A stretch of DNA of 52,444 nt from Clostridia bacterium (GCA_017620455.1 JAFZQK010000074.1:1-52444); one strand, 5' to 3'. Positions 9,739-18,747 are shown, counted from the first letter of the stretch. Notes: generated by a model from the letters alone, not told the origin. Numbers and translations are program-made.

Positions 9739-10800
9739 TCAGGCCTTTCCGACGTAAAGCCTGATCAGAAAATAGACGAGGCAGAAGCAGTGCATTTTCA
9801 TGGCGGTATTCAGGACGGTTTTGACTGCGCGCTTGCTGATGCTCTGCTCGGCGTCGAAGCGGACGGACCTGACGGCCTGCCGGTAAGCGCCGCTCCTGAC
9901 GGCGCGCTTGAGCATCGCGTACTTCGCCGGGAAAGGATCCGTATTTTTTTGATTGAAAATATATCCCCTGGACAGAATAAAAATATCGTGCCATACGCGG
10001 TAAGCAATGCCCTTGTCGATGCTTCCGTTCCACACGGAATGCCCCACGCTGCTTACTTTTTCAGTAATGTACATGAATTCTTCATAGCAATTGCTCCTGA
10101 ATCCCTGCATGGCGGAGCCTTTCCTGACCGCATAGACATACCACATGGATTTGCATATGGCCACCGTTTTGCATTTCTTCAGCAGCTCGATATTCCACAG
10201 GGTATCTTCGTTCCACCTGGGAACGGTATCGAATGAGGTCGTGTCAAACAGGCTTCTGCGAAAGAGCCGGCAGCACGGGCCGTCGCTCAGGTATCCATGC
10301 CCGAACCTGAACCGGGGATCTTCATAACCCAGGATGTGGTTCATCAGCGCGGAGATATCCTCTTCGCTGCGGATGATCATATCCTCCGGATCGCTGTCTG
10401 ACGACGCGTGCCGGATCGTTCCCTCGTCGGCCAGATCTTTATAGACATAGCCAAACACGATGTCGGAATGATGCTTTTCGATCATGGCCTTAGCCTGCTC
10501 CAGGCACCGGTCCGTGGCGTAGTCGTCCGCGTCCATGAAAAAGACGTATTCGCCTTCGGCCTTTTCCACGCCGTAATTCCTGGCTGCGGAAGGGCCTGCG
10601 TTTTCTTTCCGGAAGTATTTGATTTCGCTGTGCTGATCACTGATTTCCTGATAGGAAGCCGCGTTTGCCGCCTCGCTTCCATCGTCCACAATGATGATCT
10701 CCGTATCGCTGTGATCCTTTTGCCGCAGGACGCTTTCGATGCAGCGGACCAGCAGATCCTTTGATACGTTATAAACAGGGATGACAACGCTAATCAGCAT
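9739..10800 (-). CDS. Glycosyltransferase family 2
   Basis: A GT-A fold glycosyltransferase of 353 residues. The N-terminus begins with SVVIPVYN, followed by the IIIVDDGS nucleotide-binding segment near residue 36 and FFMDADDYA, the DxD-type metal site, near residue 94. The middle WNEDTLWNIELL segment is typical of the acceptor-side loop. The C-terminal third is basic and amphipathic and may sit on the membrane. The ribosome binding site GGAG lies seven bases before the ATG. It is probably one of the enzymes that extend the lipid-linked repeat unit of this operon; donor and linkage are unknown. Confidence 0.88.
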   Translation of the reverse strand: MLISVVIPVYNVSKDLLVRCIESVLRQKDHSDTEIIIVDDGSEAANAASYQEISDQHSEIKYFRKENAGPSAARNYGVEKAEGEYVFFMDADDYATDRCLEQAKAMIEKHHSDIVFGYVYKDLADEGTIRHASSDSDPEDMIIRSEEDISALMNHILGYEDPRFRFGHGYLSDGPCCRLFRRSLFDTTSFDTVPRWNEDTLWNIELLKKCKTVAICKSMWYVYAVRKGSAMQGFRSNCYEEFMYITEKVSSVGHSVWNGSIDKGIAYRVWHDIFILSRGYIFNQKNTDPFPAKYAMLKRAVRSGAYRQAVRSVRFDAEQSISKRAVKTVLNTAMKMHCFCLVYFLIRLYVGKA

Positions 10801-10842
10801 ATTTTTCTCCGTTACCGCGCTTGATCGCTTCTGGAAACGCTC

Positions 10843-11955
10843 TTATTGCCTGAGAATGCTTTCTACCTGTGCGATGACCGCCGGCTCCAATTCCGGCCGG
10901 ATCGCCTGAGTCTCGAACTTGATCTTCGGGGTCAGCAGGCTGTTTTCCGGCAGCGGGATATCGAACAGGCAGGGCTCGCTGTCGTGGATCCAGGCCCTGT
11001 AACCGTCCAGCTCCTCGTAGGAAGAAAGCTTTGCGGCCCGGATGCCGTAAGCCTCGGCAATCCTGCTGAAATCCGGCACGGAATAACCGCCGGACGCAGT
11101 GGTGTTGGCAAACCGGTCGTTGTGCTCAAAGTGCTGCGTCTCGCTGATTTTGCCCAGCACGCGGTTGTTCAGGATGAATATTTTGATGGGCAGATTCTCC
11201 CGCCGCACCGTTTCCAATTCCTGAATGTTCATTTGGAAACCGCCGTCGCCCGTGATACAGAACGAAGGGGCGTTCCCCGTTGAAATGCAGGAGCCGATCG
11301 CATAGGGCAGGCCGCATCCCATAGTCCCGTAGCCGCCGCTGATGTGGATGCGCCCCTTGTATCCTTTCAGCAGGAGGGACTGGGCGCACCAGCATTGATT
11401 CATGCCCACGTCCACGGAAACCACGGGATCCGGCGGCAGCAGGGACGCGATCTTTTCCACCGCAAGATTTCCCGGCTGTTTGTCGTAATCCTTCAGGATG
11501 GCCTTCGCCTGCATGCATTGAGCCTTCCAGGCCGAATAATCGCCCACGTCCTCCGCCATCAGCATGCGCATGAAATCCCTGGCGTCCGTATGGAATTTCT
11601 TTTCGTTTTCCTTGATGTTGCGGCTCAGCTCGTACTCGTCGATATCGCAGCGGACGAGATCGGCCTTCGGGGCGAATTTCCGGGCGGTCCTTCCCACCTG
11701 GCGGATCCCGAGCCGGGCGCCAACGGAAATGATCAGGTCGCATTCGTTGAGGATCATATTTGCGATCCGGTTGCCGTGCGTTCCGATAAAGCCGATGTGA
11801 AGATCATCCTGGGCCAGGTCCACGCCGTTCATGGTGGTCAGGACAGGGATGTTCGTCCTGTTGGCAAATTCATGCACCATGTCGACCGCATCGGCGCTGC
11901 GGACGCCGTTACCCACCAATAATATCGGCTTGCTGTATGTCGAGCGGAAAATCAA
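10843..11955 (-). CDS. TPP enzyme, middle and C-terminal domains (split acetolactate-synthase-like)
   Basis: This frame carries the middle Rossmann-like domain (KPILLVGNGV at the start, then IISVGARLG) and the TPP-binding domain of an acetolactate-synthase-type enzyme. The cofactor motif GDGGFQ...LNN (GDG and NN about 26 residues apart) is intact near residue 235. The N-terminal catalytic domain is in a different frame in the neighbouring fragment, overlapping by 47 bases. The likely start is TTG at 11955; an AAAGGAGGGG sequence ends about six bases before it, so separate translation is possible. Together the halves make about 545 residues, but the usual linker between FPLDIQ and SKPILL is missing. 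Either this is a broken gene (deletion plus frameshift) or a genuine two-subunit enzyme. Confidence 0.8.
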   Translation of the reverse strand: MIFRSTYSKPILLVGNGVRSADAVDMVHEFANRTNIPVLTTMNGVDLAQDDLHIGFIGTHGNRIANMILNECDLIISVGARLGIRQVGRTARKFAPKADLVRCDIDEYELSRNIKENEKKFHTDARDFMRMLMAEDVGDYSAWKAQCMQAKAILKDYDKQPGNLAVEKIASLLPPDPVVSVDVGMNQCWCAQSLLLKGYKGRIHISGGYGTMGCGLPYAIGSCISTGNAPSFCITGDGGFQMNIQELETVRRENLPIKIFILNNRVLGKISETQHFEHNDRFANTTASGGYSVPDFSRIAEAYGIRAAKLSSYEELDGYRAWIHDSEPCLFDIPLPENSLLTPKIKFETQAIRPELEPAVIAQVESILRQ

Positions 11956-12442
11956 TGATGACCCCTCCTTTCCTGCCCAGCAGCGCCATGTTGTACGCCC
12001 TGCTGATAATATCCGGGAAGCCCTCGGCGCTGTTGGCGGTAACGGAATACTTGGTAATGTTCCTGGTCATGGATACGATATCCATCTCCTGGAAGCCGTT
12101 CTGACGGATCCCGGAAAAGCCCTTCATCTCGTTTGTTGGCACGTTTCCGCAAATGCCCATGACGGGGAAGCCGTCAAACCATGCGTCCGCCAATCCGCCC
12201 AGGCCGTTGACCGCGCCGGGGCCGGAGGTGGTAAAGTATACCCCGATTTTTCCGCTTGTCCTGGCGAACCCGTCCGCCGCCAGGGCGCACCCCTGCTCGT
12301 TATAGCATACGTGGGTGCGGATCTCATCCTTGCGCCGGTACAGCGCATCCATGAACGGAACGATATACCCGCCGGCATAGCCGAACACGTCCGTAACGCC
12401 GTGCCTGATCAGGAAATCCACCAGATACTCTGAACAATTCAT
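11909..12442 (-). CDS. TPP enzyme, N-terminal domain (split acetolactate-synthase-like)
   Basis: A fragment of 177 residues holding the N-terminal pyrimidine-binding domain of an acetolactate-synthase-like enzyme. The catalytic glutamate sits in CYNEQGCALAADGFAR near residue 50, followed by TTSGPGAVNGLGGLADAW and GVIIDFPLDIQ at the end of the domain. The frame stops at 11909 inside what would be the domain linker. The downstream frame with the middle and C-terminal domains is offset by one base. Within the operon it follows the cytidylyltransferase gene by 24 bases. ALS-like enzymes in surface-sugar clusters can add two-carbon branches to sugars (YerE type) or make small keto precursors; which applies here is unknown. 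Confidence 0.8.
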   Translation of the reverse strand: MNCSEYLVDFLIRHGVTDVFGYAGGYIVPFMDALYRRKDEIRTHVCYNEQGCALAADGFARTSGKIGVYFTTSGPGAVNGLGGLADAWFDGFPVMGICGNVPTNEMKGFSGIRQNGFQEMDIVSMTRNITKYSVTANSAEGFPDIISRAYNMALLGRKGGVIIDFPLDIQQADIIGG

Positions 12443-12466
12443 AGCCTTTATCCTTTACCAGTCGAT

Positions 12467-13177
12467 TTAATACAGCAGCTCTTCGGGCACCTTCAGCAGG
12501 GCGCCGAACAGGGCCAGGTCTCCCTTGGTGGTGATTTTGATGTTGCTGGCGGTGCCCTGGGCGAAATATACCCGTTCTTTGCAGTGAATCAGCAGGGAAC
12601 TGGTGAATGTAAAATCATGCCTGTTTTCCTGCTCCGCCTGCTGATAGCACCGCAGGGCCAGGGAATACCGGAACGCCTGGGGAGACGCGGTGAGCATCAC
12701 GTGTTCCCGGTCCACATCGGTGATCCCGGACAGGTGATCTTCCGTATACACGATGGGGGGATGGCAGGCGATGGACGACGATGCGTTTCCCTTTTCGTGG
12801 GCCACCCGGATCACTTCGTCGATGGCCTTCTGCGGGAGCACGGGCCGCACCGCGTCATGGACGATCACATAATCCTCCGGTTCCGCCTTGTCCCTGAGAA
12901 AAAAGATCCCGTTCCGGATGGAATCGTGGCCGGTGCTTCCGCCTTCGATGATCCATTCCACCTTCGTCAGGGCATATTGCCGCACCAGCGCTTTCAGCCG
13001 TTCCATCCAATCCCGGACGCATACGACGACGATCTTTTCGATCTGCGGGTTCCGCTGGAAGTTTTCGATGGAATAGACGATGATCGGCTTGCCTTCCACC
13101 TCCAGGAACTGCTTGGGAATGTCCGCTCCCATCCTTTTTCCGACGCCGCCGGCCAATAAAACCACATAGTTTTTCAT
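12467..13177 (-). CDS. IspD/TarI-like cytidylyltransferase
   Basis: A CTP-dependent nucleotidyltransferase of 236 residues of the IspD/TarI family. The P-loop-like signature LAGGVGKRMG...PKQF is at residues 8-25, HDAVRPVLP near residue 105, and ASNIKITTKGD near the C-terminus matches the family's late substrate segment. IspD makes CDP-methylerythritol, whereas TarI makes CDP-ribitol for teichoic acids. Placement in a capsule operon with a TagF-like transferase argues for a CDP-activated alditol or amino-alcohol rather than isoprenoid synthesis. The gene starts three bases after the aminotransferase stop. No TarJ-type reductase is visible, so the substrate remains open. Confidence 0.82.
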   Translation of the reverse strand: MKNYVVLLAGGVGKRMGADIPKQFLEVEGKPIIVYSIENFQRNPQIEKIVVVCVRDWMERLKALVRQYALTKVEWIIEGGSTGHDSIRNGIFFLRDKAEPEDYVIVHDAVRPVLPQKAIDEVIRVAHEKGNASSSIACHPPIVYTEDHLSGITDVDREHVMLTASPQAFRYSLALRCYQQAEQENRHDFTFTSSLLIHCKERVYFAQGTASNIKITTKGDLALFGALLKVPEELLY

Positions 13178-13180
13178 GCT

Positions 13181-14239
13181 TTATGCCTTATCGATTTTCA
13201 GCAGAGTATTGAGGAACAGCTCCATGTATTTCTTATGGGCGATCGTCAGCCGCAGCCAGCCCGTCAATCCGTCTTTCCCGCACAGGATCAGGATGCCGTT
13301 TTCCTGAAGCAGATCCGTCAGCTCCCGGGAGGTTTTGTGCTTGGGCTTGATGCAGACGTAGCAGCCCGCCGACGGGATCAGCTCATAGCCATGGCCGGTC
13401 AGCTCCCGGATGATGTATTCTTTTCCTTCCAGATACTGATCCATCAGCTCGGACAGCAGCCGCTCATGATTGTCGACGATGGCCTCCGCGAACAGCAGAG
13501 CGATCGAATTGACCGTGTAGTGCGGCTTGTAATTGTTGATGCAGCGGATGTTCTCCGCGCAGGACATGATCGCCCCCAGCCGCAGAGAGGGGATGGAAAG
13601 CATCTTGGAGAACGTCCGCAGGACCACGACGTTGTCGTATTCCCTGACCAGATCGATGGAGGTCTGGTCGTAGAAATAATAGTAGGCTTCGTCAATGATC
13701 ACCAGGGCGTTGTTCCGGCCCGCTTTCTCAATGATCTGCCGGATGTCGTCCTTTGCATAGACGTTGCCCACAGGCATATTGGGGTTCACCAGGACCACGA
13801 TGCCGGTGCGCTCATTGATGTTTGCCAGAATATTTTCCACTTTGAAGGAGAAGTCGTTTTCATACTTCATCTGCACCACGTTCATTCCGATCATCTTGGC
13901 GTACACTTCGTACATGGCGAAGGAGGGCGTCACCGTCAGGATGTTCTTCCCAGGCTCGCCGAAGACCTTGATGACGTAACCCATGCCGACGGTGCTGCCG
14001 TCGGTCAGGGTAACGTTTTCTTTCTCCAGGCCCAGCAGATGCGCGTATTTCGTGGTGGGGATGGTTTCCTCGGGATAGATGGCCAGAAATTCCGGCGTCA
14101 CTTTTTCCATGACGGAATCGAACAGCCATTTGGGCAGGCCGTCGGGGTTTTCATTCTGGTCCAGGCGGATGTATGCGCCGCGTCCTTCAGGCTGCGGCAC
14201 CCGGTAGGTGTTTTTGATTTTTTCATTCACGTAAATCAT
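13181..14239 (-). CDS. HisC-like PLP-dependent aminotransferase
   Basis: A class I/II fold-type I aminotransferase of 352 residues, close in shape to histidinol-phosphate aminotransferase. Visible are the N-terminal LDQNENPDGLP segment, LTDGSTVGMGYVI near residue 79, NPNMPVGNV, DEAYYYF near residue 183, and the TFSKMLSIPSLRLGA segment with the PLP-binding lysine near residue 208. AAAGGAG lies eight bases before ATG 14239. Its place between a polymerase gene and a cytidylyltransferase, with no other histidine genes, suggests that it aminates a polymer precursor instead of serving histidine synthesis. It might act with the neighbouring TPP enzyme and cytidylyltransferase to make a CDP-linked amino compound (inference). 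Confidence 0.85.
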   Translation of the reverse strand: MIYVNEKIKNTYRVPQPEGRGAYIRLDQNENPDGLPKWLFDSVMEKVTPEFLAIYPEETIPTTKYAHLLGLEKENVTLTDGSTVGMGYVIKVFGEPGKNILTVTPSFAMYEVYAKMIGMNVVQMKYENDFSFKVENILANINERTGIVVLVNPNMPVGNVYAKDDIRQIIEKAGRNNALVIIDEAYYYFYDQTSIDLVREYDNVVVLRTFSKMLSIPSLRLGAIMSCAENIRCINNYKPHYTVNSIALLFAEAIVDNHERLLSELMDQYLEGKEYIIRELTGHGYELIPSAGCYVCIKPKHKTSRELTDLLQENGILILCGKDGLTGWLRLTIAHKKYMELFLNTLLKIDKA

Positions 14240-14319
14240 GGGGATGCTCCTTTCAAATTCATTGCTGTTTTATGATGCAACCAGTTTGTGACGGCTCCCG
14301 GGCGAGGGGATCCAGGCGC

Positions 14320-15474
14320 TTATTGGGAGAAGATCCACGCATACGGCAGGGAATCGCACTGGTCGTTTACGATGGCATAATACCCGAAATAGAACAGGAA
14401 CCAGGCAATGTAGTACGCATAGAGCAGCATCCTCTTGCGCTTATTGGTGACCCGCGCCAGCACAAGCGGCAGAAAGATCACCTGTGCGATCTGGGAGCAT
14501 CTGGCGAAGCGCGTATACCAGGTATTGTACAGCCCCAGCATACGGAAGGGGATCTCCATGATGCAGATGCGGAAGAAGAAATTGCTGTCCTGCTTTTTGA
14601 AAAGCTCCTTCCTGCAGAAAATGAGCAGCGGGAGGATCACAGGCACGATATGCAGCAGCCATGTCCAGCCGATTTTCATGGTCTCGCTGCGGGAATACTG
14701 GGTGGTGGAGAAATACCGTTCAAATGCGGAGAAGTTGCCGATGATGTTGAACAGGAGCCCGATCAGCAGCGGGAAGGACAGGATCAGAACGAAGAGAAGA
14801 ATATTGCGGATGCTGTTGGCGCCTTTGTATTTATACCGTTTCAGGGGCAGCATCGCCAGGCAGAAAAGGGAGGCCTGATGGAACAGAGAGGCCAGCAGCA
14901 CCATGATGATGAACTGCCATGTTTTGTTCTTTCCCAGCGCGATGTATCCCAGCAGGATCAGGCAGAGCGCGACGGAGAACCGCATGCCGTTCTGAGCGTA
15001 AATATACTGCGTCGTCAGGAAAATGAACAGCGCAAAGGAGAACCGGATCTGCGTGGAATAATTCCTGATCGCCAGCAATAGCAGCATGAACATCAGGATG
15101 CCCATCGCCCAAAGCAGCAGCCGGAAGGAAGGCAGGATCTTGTTCATCAAATAGTAGGCGGGCTCGATATAGAACAGATCCATGCCCTTGCTGTGCAGGG
15201 ACCAGTATTCGCTGATGGAAGTGCCGTGAACGGCCTCGTAGATGCGTTCATAGTTGAAATAGTCCGTGCCGATGCCGTACCGCAGGCTGAACATGGCAAT
15301 GATCGGCATCAGGAAAACACAGCCCACGAAGCAGTACATTACGCCGTTGGCTTTCTTTGCTTTTTTGGTAGAAAACCAATCGATGCGGATGCGGTTGTAG
15401 CATCTCTGGAACACCGCGGCCAGCAGGATGGTTACCGCGAAAACGGCAAGATACACGAGCAAGTATAAAACCAT
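14320..15474 (-). CDS. EpsG-family polysaccharide polymerase (Wzy-like)
   Basis: A polytopic membrane protein of 384 residues with about ten hydrophobic segments. The segment SLRYGIGTDYFNYERIY near residue 63 is the hallmark of the EpsG family (R.G.GTDY..Y), and HQASLFCLAMLP in the middle matches the family's short catalytic loop region. It is expected to polymerise the lipid-linked repeat units on the outer face of the membrane after flipping. TAGGAG lies nine bases before the ATG. It is the only polymerase candidate in the operon. Confidence 0.85.
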   Translation of the reverse strand: MVLYLLVYLAVFAVTILLAAVFQRCYNRIRIDWFSTKKAKKANGVMYCFVGCVFLMPIIAMFSLRYGIGTDYFNYERIYEAVHGTSISEYWSLHSKGMDLFYIEPAYYLMNKILPSFRLLLWAMGILMFMLLLLAIRNYSTQIRFSFALFIFLTTQYIYAQNGMRFSVALCLILLGYIALGKNKTWQFIIMVLLASLFHQASLFCLAMLPLKRYKYKGANSIRNILLFVLILSFPLLIGLLFNIIGNFSAFERYFSTTQYSRSETMKIGWTWLLHIVPVILPLLIFCRKELFKKQDSNFFFRICIMEIPFRMLGLYNTWYTRFARCSQIAQVIFLPLVLARVTNKRKRMLLYAYYIAWFLFYFGYYAIVNDQCDSLPYAWIFSQ

Positions 15475-15508
15475 CGGTCATTCTCCTATCGCTTTGGTTG
15501 GCGTGCGA

Positions 15509-16657
15509 TCATGCGTTGATCAGCTCAGTCACCGTTTTGCAGGCCTGTCCGGTTTCATAGCTTCCGCTGGCCAAATGATGCGCCTTCACGCGCTGTTTGT
15601 ACAGATCTTCGTCGAATCGCAGAATGTTTTCGCACATTTCGTCGTTGCTGTGGGCGATGGGATAGGGCCACTGGGAAGCGGGCATATAGAAGCCGCGCTC
15701 CTTTTCGTACTGCTCGATGTCCGGCGCGTACAGAAAGATGGGCCGGAAAGTAAACGAATAATCCCACATCAGAGAAGAGTAATCCGTAATGACCGCATCC
15801 GCGCAGCACAGCAGCTCCTGCATATCGGGGTAGGCGGTGCAGCTGACGGCGTTCAGGCCGCTCATGTCAACGTCAGCCAGCTTCGGATGCAGCCGTATGC
15901 CGAAGACCCATTCGCTGCCGAATCTTTCCTTCAGCGCGTTTACCGTCCGTTCGATATCAATGTCGATGTAGTTCGTGATTTTTTTGCTGGTGGAATCCTC
16001 GCTGCTGGATCTGAAGGTGGGGGCGTAGAGCACGAACTTTTTGCCCTCCGGAATCGAATAGTATTTCCGCACCTTCTGCCGGATTTCCTCGTGATCGCCG
16101 AACAGAATGTCGTTGCGGGGCAGCCCGGCGGGAATGCATTTTTCCGGCGGATAGCCCATGGACCTGGCTTCAAATTCAGTAAAGATCCGGCAGGAGGACA
16201 GGATGAAATCTGTGTTGTCGCAGTTCATCTGCACTTCTTTCCTGTACCAGTAATTGTCGTACACGTCCACGCTGGTCTTCTTGTATGGCCCGCCGCCGTG
16301 CCACGTGCTGATGATCCGCTGCTTTTTCCGCTTGGGGATATACGATACCCCGCCCGCGTTGGTGATGACCGTGCCGCTGGTGAGGAGCTCCCTGAAATAC
16401 CGGAGGCTGTTGGGCCGGACGATCAGATCGTCCGCAGGCCCTTCGTATCCGTCCTTGATGGCAAATACGGGTTTCAGGCCTTTTTCGTTGTGAGCCTTGA
16501 TATAAATATCGATATATTTCAGGTTGTCCCCGTAGGTGTAGGACAGCTCATTGAGCAGGAAGACCTTTTTCTTATCCACCGGGAATACCCAGAAGACGTG
16601 AAGGAACGCCTTCACCGCCCGTTTTTTCAGATAATTGACAATCTCGCCGTTTGGCAT
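15509..16657 (-). CDS. CDP-glycerol glycerophosphotransferase family protein (TagF/TagB-like)
   Basis: A protein of 382 residues of the CDP-glycerol:poly(glycerophosphate) glycerophosphotransferase family. Supporting motifs are ISTWHGGGPYKKT near residue 117, AGLPRNDILF, FVLYAPTFR, RLHPK, and ITDYSSLMWDYSF near residue 290, which forms the CDP-binding part of the GT-B-like C-terminal domain. The enzyme class transfers glycerol- or ribitol-phosphate from a CDP donor to a wall or capsule polymer at the inner membrane face. Together with the TarI-like cytidylyltransferase gene in the same operon it predicts an alditol-phosphate-like substituent or backbone link. The visible N-terminus lacks a membrane helix, consistent with peripheral association. 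Confidence 0.88.
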   Translation of the reverse strand: MPNGEIVNYLKKRAVKAFLHVFWVFPVDKKKVFLLNELSYTYGDNLKYIDIYIKAHNEKGLKPVFAIKDGYEGPADDLIVRPNSLRYFRELLTSGTVITNAGGVSYIPKRKKQRIISTWHGGGPYKKTSVDVYDNYWYRKEVQMNCDNTDFILSSCRIFTEFEARSMGYPPEKCIPAGLPRNDILFGDHEEIRQKVRKYYSIPEGKKFVLYAPTFRSSSEDSTSKKITNYIDIDIERTVNALKERFGSEWVFGIRLHPKLADVDMSGLNAVSCTAYPDMQELLCCADAVITDYSSLMWDYSFTFRPIFLYAPDIEQYEKERGFYMPASQWPYPIAHSNDEMCENILRFDEDLYKQRVKAHHLASGSYETGQACKTVTELINA

Positions 16658-16709
16658 ACGCTGTTTCCCCCGTGTGTATTTCTGCGTGCTCCGCCGGATG
16701 ATCCGCTTT

Positions 16710-17840
16710 TTATTTTCTCCAGATCATCCGGTTGACAATGCCGGTGTAGCTCTGGATGATCTTAATGACCTTCGCGCTGACGTTATCGTCCGTATAGGCG
16801 GGCACATCCACCGCGTCATCGCCGTTGGCATGCATGGAGACGGCCAGATCCACCGCCTGCAGCACCTGCTCCGCGGTGATGCTGCCGATGATGAACACGC
16901 CTTTGTCCATGGCTTCCGGGCGTTCCGTGCTCGTCCGGATGGAGACGGCGGGGAATCTGAAATAAGCGCCTTCCTCCGGCACGGTGCCGGAATCCGACAC
17001 CACGCAGAATGCGTTCTGCTGCAGCTTGTTGTAATCGAAGAAGCCGAGGGGCTTGTGCCGGATCACCCGGGGATCGAAGGTGAAGCCGCGCGCCTCGATG
17101 AATTTGCTGCTGCGGGGATGACAGGAGTAGAGGATCGGCATATCGTACTTTTCCGCCATGGCGTTCACGGCGTTCATCAGCGACAGGAAATTGGTTTCAT
17201 TGTCAATGTTCTCTTCCCGGTGCGCCGACAGCAGGATGTACTTTCCCGCCTGCAGCCCCAGCGTTTCCAGCACGCAGCTGTTTTCGATCTGCTCCCTGTA
17301 CTGATTCAGCACTTCCGCCATGGGGGAGCCCACCACGTAAGTGTATTCCGGCTTGACTCCCGTATCCAGGATGTACCGTCTGGCATGCTCCGAATAGCAG
17401 AGATTGACGTCGCTGGTCACGTCCACGATCCGCCGGATCACTTCCTCCGGCAGATTTTCGTCCTTGCAGCGGTTGCCCGCTTCCATATGGAATACCGGGA
17501 TCTTCAGCCGCTTTGCTGAGATCACGCACAGGCAGGAATTGGTATCCCCCAGAATAATCAGCGCATCCGGCTTTACCTGCGCCATCAGCTCATAGGAGCT
17601 GGCGATCACGTTGCCCATGGTCTGCCCCAGGTTTTCGCCCACTACGCCAAGGTAGTGATCCGGCTCGCGGATCCCCAGGTTCTCAAAGAAAACCTTGTTC
17701 AGCTCATAGTCGTAATTCTGCCCGGTGTGCACCAGGATCTGCTCGAAATACTGATCGGCCTTTTTGATGATCCCGGACATTTTTATGATTTCCGGGCGGG
17801 TGCCCACAATGGTCATCAGCCGGAGTTTTCTGTATTCCAT
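16710..17840 (-). CDS. UDP-HexNAc 2-epimerase (WbjD/CapG/WbvD-like)
   Basis: A non-hydrolysing UDP-N-acetylhexosamine 2-epimerase of 376 residues. Motifs: VGTRPEIIKMS at the N-terminus, HTGQNYD, LGDTNSCL, HMEAGNRCKDENLPEEVIRR near residue 120, SAHREENID, and the UDP-binding SDSGTVPEEG near residue 280. In the three-step L-amino-sugar pathway it is the last enzyme, inverting C2 of the UDP-L-sugar to give UDP-L-FucNAc (CapG/WbjD) or UDP-L-QuiNAc (WbvD). It follows the reductase gene by 52 bases. AAAGGAG lies nine bases before the ATG. Confidence 0.88.
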   Translation of the reverse strand: MEYRKLRLMTIVGTRPEIIKMSGIIKKADQYFEQILVHTGQNYDYELNKVFFENLGIREPDHYLGVVGENLGQTMGNVIASSYELMAQVKPDALIILGDTNSCLCVISAKRLKIPVFHMEAGNRCKDENLPEEVIRRIVDVTSDVNLCYSEHARRYILDTGVKPEYTYVVGSPMAEVLNQYREQIENSCVLETLGLQAGKYILLSAHREENIDNETNFLSLMNAVNAMAEKYDMPILYSCHPRSSKFIEARGFTFDPRVIRHKPLGFFDYNKLQQNAFCVVSDSGTVPEEGAYFRFPAVSIRTSTERPEAMDKGVFIIGSITAEQVLQAVDLAVSMHANGDDAVDVPAYTDDNVSAKVIKIIQSYTGIVNRMIWRK

Positions 17841-17892
17841 GGGCGATGCTCCTTTATCAATCGTTCACACGGCGTTCCGCGGGGGAAGGGGC

Positions 17893-18747
17893 TTACAGAT
17901 GATAATGGGGATACAGCTGCTTATGGGCCCGGATCCAATCCGCCAATTCCGCTACCATCTGCTCGTAATCGGGGATTTTGTAATCGAAATCCCATCGCGT
18001 CCTTTTCAGGGATTTGTCCGCCGCCATCCTGTCCACAGGGACGATGGTGACCTTTTCCTTCCGGATATACTTGTTGAAAAGGCCGAGCAGATCGCATTTG
18101 GAGATCCAGGTGTCGGGGACGGCGTTATACAGGCCGTGGGCCTTTACCCGGGCGGCGGCTTCCATGGTCTTGGCGAGCTGCAGCGTGGTCTGTCCGGTCC
18201 ACATGGCGCCGGTATACCCCGTCACTTCGCCGTGCTGCTGCATGAACCAGTTCAGCAGCCCGATGCCGTTGGGATTGATGTCGGGGCCTACTATGGAATT
18301 GCGCAGCGTGATGTTTTTATTGTCTTCCAGCTCGCCCAGGGCCTTTGAACGGTCGTAGAAGGTGGTGCCGTCCCGCAGGTCGTCCTCCGTATACTGTCCG
18401 CGTTTCCCGCTGAACACGCAATCCGTGCTCATGTGGATCACCTGGGTATCGGTGCCTTCGGTGAGCTCCGCCAGGTAGTGGGGGAAATAGGCGTTGAGGT
18501 AGGCGGCCCCCGCCTTGTTGTTTTCTGCGAACTGATTCAGCAGGCCGATGCAGTTGATCACCGTGTCATACTTGTTTTTCCCCACCAGGTCCTTTACAAA
18601 GGCCGCGTCCATGGCGTCCCCGGCGACTGAATTAATGCAGGCGGAAGGCCTGCGGTCGAAGCCGAACACCTCGTGGCCCTGTTCCTTGAGATAGGTGCTG
18701 ATCATATGACCTGCCATGCCGTTGCATCCCAGGATCAAAAATTTCAT
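17893..18747 (-). CDS. RmlD-like UDP-4-keto sugar reductase
   Basis: A short-chain dehydrogenase of 284 residues in the RmlD group. The NAD(P)-binding start is FLILGCNGMAGH, then HMSTDCVFSGKRGQYTE near residue 105 and the catalytic YDRSK near residue 130. It reduces the 4-keto-6-deoxy sugar made by the gene before it. CapF/WbjC/FnlB proteins of the L-FucNAc pathway are about 370 residues because they carry a C-terminal cupin epimerase domain; that domain is absent here, making this enzyme more like WbvR of the L-RhaNAc/L-QuiNAc pathway. It is coupled to the dehydratase gene by an ATGA overlap at 18744-18747. Confidence 0.83.
   Translation of the reverse strand: MKFLILGCNGMAGHMISTYLKEQGHEVFGFDRRPSACINSVAGDAMDAAFVKDLVGKNKYDTVINCIGLLNQFAENNKAGAAYLNAYFPHYLAELTEGTDTQVIHMSTDCVFSGKRGQYTEDDLRDGTTFYDRSKALGELEDNKNITLRNSIVGPDINPNGIGLLNWFMQQHGEVTGYTGAMWTGQTTLQLAKTMEAAARVKAHGLYNAVPDTWISKCDLLGLFNKYIRKEKVTIVPVDRMAADKSLKRTRWDFDYKIPDYEQMVAELADWIRAHKQLYPHYHL

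Noticed and set aside
11909..11955. Programmed frameshift in the TPP enzyme
   Set aside because: There is no slippery heptamer or stimulatory structure, and the linker is missing, so frameshifting alone would not restore a normal enzyme.
12467..13177. IspD of the isoprenoid pathway
   Set aside because: The capsule-operon context with TagF-like and aminotransferase genes, and no IspF partner, favours a polymer-precursor cytidylyltransferase, although isoprenoid function is not formally excluded.
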